A DNA stretch of 34,551 nucleotides from an uncultured Myxococcales bacterium. GTDB taxonomy: Bacteria; Myxococcota_A; UBA9042. The DNA lies in assembly GCA_903883645.1 (NCBI GenBank), contig CAISBR010000025.1:1-34551 (forward strand), read 5' to 3'. The position numbers were made by a program, and so were the translations under genes. Of the stretch, positions 31,852 through 34,551 are shown piece by piece. Within the stretch, counting starts at the first letter, position 1. Every line of letters begins with the position of its first letter. Under the pieces are notes generated by a model. It was not told the origin of the DNA. It saw only the letters and a list, made by a program, of their open reading frames with translations, and did not search any database.

Positions 31852-31927
31852 TGTCAGCCAAGAAGCCGGAACCCGGGGATGACCTTGGCCGCCTTTTGCT
31901 GACAGCGATCGCTGAAAAAGTGTCAGC
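31852..31927. promoter_or_regulatory. Possible operator: TGTCAGC boxes around a 12-bp palindrome
   Basis: TGTCAGC occurs at 31852-31858 and 31921-31927, and inverted as GCTGACA at 31898-31904. The latter overlaps the perfect palindrome CAGCGATCGCTG (31903-31914). It lies 85-160 bp upstream of the HTH gene start, in a 207-bp gap. The ligand protein is unknown. Confidence 0.4.
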
Positions 31928-32012
31928 AGACTCGGCTCGCAAGAATCTGTGTACTCCAGGCAGACGGCAGCACGTGCATCGTGCTCAACAAGCTGCCGCG
32001 GGAGCCACAGAC

Positions 32013-32255
32013 ATGACTGATCGTGAACTGCAATCGACCGCCAATCCTGAATTGAACCCCGCCGACAACCTGCTCGGGTACGCCGAGGCCGCAGCTCAAC
32101 TGGGCGTGGCCATTGGCACTTTGTACGCCTGGGTGTGCCAGAAACGGGTGCCACATTACCGCATCTCGAGCCGCTGTGTGCGCTTTAGCCGCGCCGAGCT
32201 GACGCGGTGGATCGCGAGCCGCGCCGTCGACGTGGCCGGCACCAAAGCTTCTTAG
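32013..32255 (+). CDS. Excisionase-family helix-turn-helix DNA-binding protein
   Basis: An 80-residue protein. GGAG lies eight bases before the ATG. LLGYAEAAAQLGVAIGTLYA is the MerR-like winged helix start of the HTH_17/excisionase family. WVCQKRVPHYRIS and VRFSRAELTRWIASRA complete the wing and the C-terminal helix. Such proteins act as recombination directionality factors or small regulators in integrative elements. It is followed about 100 bp later by an AlpA-like gene. No integrase is seen in the window. Confidence 0.75.
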   Translation: MTDRELQSTANPELNPADNLLGYAEAAAQLGVAIGTLYAWVCQKRVPHYRISSRCVRFSRAELTRWIASRAVDVAGTKAS

Positions 32256-32279
32256 CAATCCGAGTATTGGGACACTGCA

Positions 32280-32332
32280 GCGCCACTGGCCGTAGGTTCG
32301 GCAGTGGCGCTTGTAGTGGCCCGATGTCGGGC
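32280..32332 (+). terminator. Two hairpins between the HTH and AlpA genes
   Basis: GCGCCACTG (32280-32288) pairs perfectly with CAGTGGCGC (32302-32310) over a 13-base loop. GCCCG-ATGT-CGGGC follows at 32319-32332 (written with its flanking A/T pair). There is no T run, so this could be a Rho-type or weak terminator, or an mRNA processing or regulatory structure just before the AlpA ribosome-binding site. Confidence 0.35.
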
Positions 32333-32356
32333 TAACACTTTAGAAGGAGAAGCAAA

Positions 32357-32566
32357 ATGAACATCAAGACCCGTGTCATCCGTCTGCCGGAAGTCTGCCG
32401 CTTAGTCGGCCTGAGTCGGTCGAGCGTGCTGCGCCTCGAGCGCGCAGGGCGGTTCCCCGCGAAGTTCAACTTGAGCGACCACGCCGTGGGCTGGATCGAG
32501 GCCGACGTCGTGGCCTGGATCGAAGAGCGCGCCAAGTCCGCTTCGAGCGCGGCGATCCTGCAGTAA
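32357..32566 (+). CDS. AlpA-family phage/element regulatory protein
   Basis: A 69-residue protein with a strong GAAGGAGA ribosome-binding site. RLPEVCRLVGLSRSSVLRLE and RAGRFPAKFNLSDHAVGW match the AlpA family, followed by the C-terminal ADVVAWIEERAKS helix. AlpA proteins regulate or direct excision of integrated elements (the prototype acts on CP4-57). Together with the HTH gene upstream and the tRNA remnant it supports an integrative element. Full length for the family. Confidence 0.85.
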   Translation: MNIKTRVIRLPEVCRLVGLSRSSVLRLERAGRFPAKFNLSDHAVGWIEADVVAWIEERAKSASSAAILQ

Positions 32567-32683
32567 GCGCTGAGCAAACGGCTGCCACGTCTTGGACTTC
32601 GACGGGCGGCGTTTGAGCCACACGTTCCAATCCCAAATCCACACTTCGTACGTCCTTGGGCGCGGCACAGGGCGGCAATCCTG

Positions 32684-32730
32684 CTTGATCGACCATGATG
32701 CCACTTGATGCGACTTGACGTCCGCTTGAT
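32684..32730. repeat. Four CTTGAT-type boxes at helical spacing
   Basis: CTTGAT at 32684, 32704 and 32725 and CTTGAC at 32714. Offsets are 20, 10 and 11 bp, so all would lie on one face of the helix. They lie in the 224-bp gap between the AlpA gene and the convergent XRE gene. A protein-binding function is speculative. Confidence 0.3.
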
Positions 32731-32790
32731 ACCAGCTCGGCCTTTGGGTAGGTGGCGGCGAAAACTAGAACGTTTGAAGTGGAGATTCGC

Positions 32791-33189
32791 TTAGCTGAAA
32801 TTGCGCCGCGATCGCATGCTCGCCTCGATCAGCTCCATCGCGTCGACATCGGCCGGCCGGCCCAGCGCGTGCCACTCGTCGCGGCAGGCGTCTTCCAATT
32901 CCAGCTCGGCCAAATTGTCGACCAGCAGCGCCGGCAACGCGCACTCCAGCGCCTTTGCCGCTCGCGTCGCCACGCCCAGGTGCAGGTCGTACTGCCCTGT
33001 TTCATAACGGCTTAGCGTCTCGGCGCGAATCGGCGGGTCCATGCGCGCCGCCAGCTCAACCTGCTGCAGGTGTCGGCGAATGCGTTCCTTAGTTAGGCGC
33101 CAACGGCTGGGCACAAGGCCGCTGCGGGCATAAATGCGGCGCAGGACGTTGGTATCGGACCTGCTACGGGTGGTAAGTCGTTGTGTCAT
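32791..33189 (-). CDS. XRE-family (Cro/CI-type) HTH regulator
   Basis: A 132-residue protein with a central HTH. LTKERIRRHLQQVELAARMD and IRAETLSRYETGQYDLHLGV correspond to helices 1-4, with the typical 'LSRYETG' turn, followed by ATRAAKALECALPALLV. The basic N-terminal 30 residues and the acidic C-terminus (ELELEDACRDEW) are extensions. AGGAG lies nine bases before the ATG. Its start overlaps the end of the helicase gene by 26 bp, so they form one transcript, helicase first. Probably a repressor for the element. Confidence 0.75.
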   Translation of the reverse strand: MTQRLTTRSRSDTNVLRRIYARSGLVPSRWRLTKERIRRHLQQVELAARMDPPIRAETLSRYETGQYDLHLGVATRAAKALECALPALLVDNLAELELEDACRDEWHALGRPADVDAMELIEASMRSRRNFS

Positions 33190-34551
33190 AACCTAATCTC
33201 CTCATGGCCTGCTCGCAGGCGTGTTCGACGTAGCCGATAGGCGCATCAACCATCGGCAGCGCCAACCCTTTGCGCACGCGGCGCTGTTCGTGCTCGACCC
33301 AGACACTCTCCACCATGCGGAACTGCCACGGGCACAAGCGAAACGGCACCTGCCGGCTCTGGGCGCACAACTGCTCGCGGCGGCGCATTTCTTGGGCAAT
33401 TTCAAGTAGCACGCGCGGTCGCTCCAGGGGCTGGTCACTGGGCTGCTGCTGCACAAGCCGCTGGCACCTACGGCACCGGTCAACCTGCTCGGTCATCACT
33501 CGCCCACAGTCGGTACAGGCAATAAATGTCTGCAGTTGTAGATCGGTCGGCTGCGCGCGCAGGGTCCAGGCGACGTTGGCTTCGGGGTGACCCAGGCGCC
33601 GCCAATTGTCGCCAAAGTCGACCACCAGCAAATCGGAGCGATGGCGGGTGGGCAGTCGACCGATGCCGATTGCTTGCAACCACCGCCGCCGCGACTGTGT
33701 CGCATGGACAACGAAAATGGCGTTGACGTCTGGGATCTTCAGGCCCTCGAGCAACACGCCGAACATGCACACGGCCCGCAAGGTGCCTGCGCTCAGCTTG
33801 GCCAAGATCGTCTGGCGCTCGCGATCCGGAGTGCGTTCGTCGATGACGGCGGCGCGAACACCTTGCGCTTGCAGCATCTTAGCCAGATCGCGGCTGTGCT
33901 GACCGGTGGCGGCGAGCAGTAGGACCTGGCGGTCGATAGCCAGCGTGCGCATGGCCTCGGCGACGGCACCCATGATGCGCGGGTTGGTAAATGCGTGCTC
34001 TTGCGCGAGCGGGTCGAACTCGCCGTCGGCATAGGGCAACAGGTCTACATCGGGACATTCGCTGGCAAAAACGTTGCACGGAACCAGCCAGCCATCGTTG
34101 GCGAGGTCGGCCGGCGACGATACCTGCACGACTTCGCGGTACAGGCGCAGCAGCGCGTCGTCGGCTGGGCGCTCGGGCGTGGCGGACAGGCCGATGAGGA
34201 TGGCGCCGGGGAAAGCGTCAGCCGTGCGGGCTTGCAGCGGGTCGGCGTGGGCTTCGTCGATGATGATGACGTCGGGGCTCGCTTCAGTGGGCCAGCGGCG
34301 CAGGCGGCGGAGAACGGTGCTGGCGGTAAGCAGCGTAACATCGGGCATTTGGGTCGGAAACACCGAAAACGGCGAGGTGACCAGCAGCACCGCTTTGGTG
34401 ACCTGGCGGATGGCGGCGTGGGTGTCGGGCAACAGGTCGGGCCGCGGCACGATGTAGAGGGCTTTGCCGCCGTTGCGCGCGATGAGGCGGGCGATTTCGA
34501 CGGCCATGCCGGTTTTGCCGGCGCCGGTTGGGGCGGCGAGCATGACGCGGC
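33164..34551 (-). CDS. DEAH-box SF2 helicase with zinc-ribbon, cut by the right edge
   Basis: An incomplete gene whose frame is open to the last base. It starts just before motif I (LAAPTGAGKT). Motifs follow in order: VIIIDEAHADP (II), LIGLSATPER (III), the second RecA domain (VLLLAATGQHSRDLAKML, VCMFGVLLEGLKIPDVNAIF) and motif VI (WLQAIGIGRLPTRH). A four-Cys zinc ribbon (CTDCGRVMTEQVDRCRRC) and a 100-residue C-terminal extension complete it. The layout resembles RadD/YejH-type and phage-encoded helicases. Motif VI reads QAIGIGR where relatives usually have QAIGRGR. The role is probably DNA repair, replication or defence within the element. Confidence 0.8.
   Translation of the reverse strand, partial: RVMLAAPTGAGKTGMAVEIARLIARNGGKALYIVPRPDLLPDTHAAIRQVTKAVLLVTSPFSVFPTQMPDVTLLTASTVLRRLRRWPTEASPDVIIIDEAHADPLQARTADAFPGAILIGLSATPERPADDALLRLYREVVQVSSPADLANDGWLVPCNVFASECPDVDLLPYADGEFDPLAQEHAFTNPRIMGAVAEAMRTLAIDRQVLLLAATGQHSRDLAKMLQAQGVRAAVIDERTPDRERQTILAKLSAGTLRAVCMFGVLLEGLKIPDVNAIFVVHATQSRRRWLQAIGIGRLPTRHRSDLLVVDFGDNWRRLGHPEANVAWTLRAQPTDLQLQTFIACTDCGRVMTEQVDRCRRCQRLVQQQPSDQPLERPRVLLEIAQEMRRREQLCAQSRQVPFRLCPWQFRMVESVWVEHEQRRVRKGLALPMVDAPIGYVEHACEQAMRRLGYDTTTYHP

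Noticed and set aside
32402..32704. Minus-strand ORF of 100 codons over and after the AlpA gene
   Set aside because: Most of it is antisense to AlpA; no ribosome-binding site or recognisable motif, although its first 45 codons look less random.

Overview
The window is GC-rich chromosomal DNA that most resembles Myxococcota or a relative. One secreted protein ends in a MYXO-CTERM-like tag (Cys, hydrophobic stretch, Arg run). Many products are lipoproteins with acidic or proline-rich linkers, and there is a large CTxDxC cysteine-repeat lipoprotein. TTG and GTG starts look common. All assignments come from reading the sequence; no database search was run.

Layout. Positions 1-6.5 kb hold a protein tail cut by the left edge, then a minus-strand run of exported proteins: a purple-acid-phosphatase-like phosphoesterase, a parvulin PPIase, a TIM-barrel-like lipoprotein, a broken small secreted ORF, and a phosphodiester-glycosidase protein with thrombospondin-3 repeats. 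From 6.8 to 11.8 kb a WYL regulator is divergent from a 1187-residue cysteine-repeat lipoprotein. From 11.8 to 14.4 kb a split YeeE/YedE thiosulfate-type permease faces a cysteine-synthase/rhodanese fusion, forming a small sulfur-assimilation cassette. From 14.5 to 22.5 kb lies a pseudaminic-acid operon: PseC, an SpsF/PseF-PseG fusion, a PseI-PseH fusion, a family 2 glycosyltransferase, an unassigned protein and a Wzx-type flippase. PseB is not in the window. Next come an S41 C-terminal processing protease and a secreted adhesin-like protein (nonapeptide repeats, P domain, fibrinogen-like domain).

From 26.6 to 30.4 kb, minus-strand genes encode a Cys-rich lipoprotein, a TPR protein split by a frameshift, a DUF4349 lipoprotein and an LpqC/PHB-depolymerase-type esterase. 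From about 30.6 kb to the right edge is probably one end of an integrative element. It begins at the 3' half of a tRNA-Arg(CCG) gene and carries an unknown protein, an excisionase-like HTH protein, an AlpA-like protein, an XRE regulator and a DEAH helicase cut by the edge. No integrase is visible.

The most unusual signal is a dispersed AT-rich repeat of about 25-30 bp: AATTTCA, a few variable bases, then AGTAGAAAATGGCTGC. It occurs at eight loci on both strands, mostly between genes but once inside the PseF-PseG fusion gene. Two pairs of copies in direct orientation bracket short non-coding segments, and one of these contains five palindromic boxes spaced exactly 15 bp apart. I do not recognise this repeat family.
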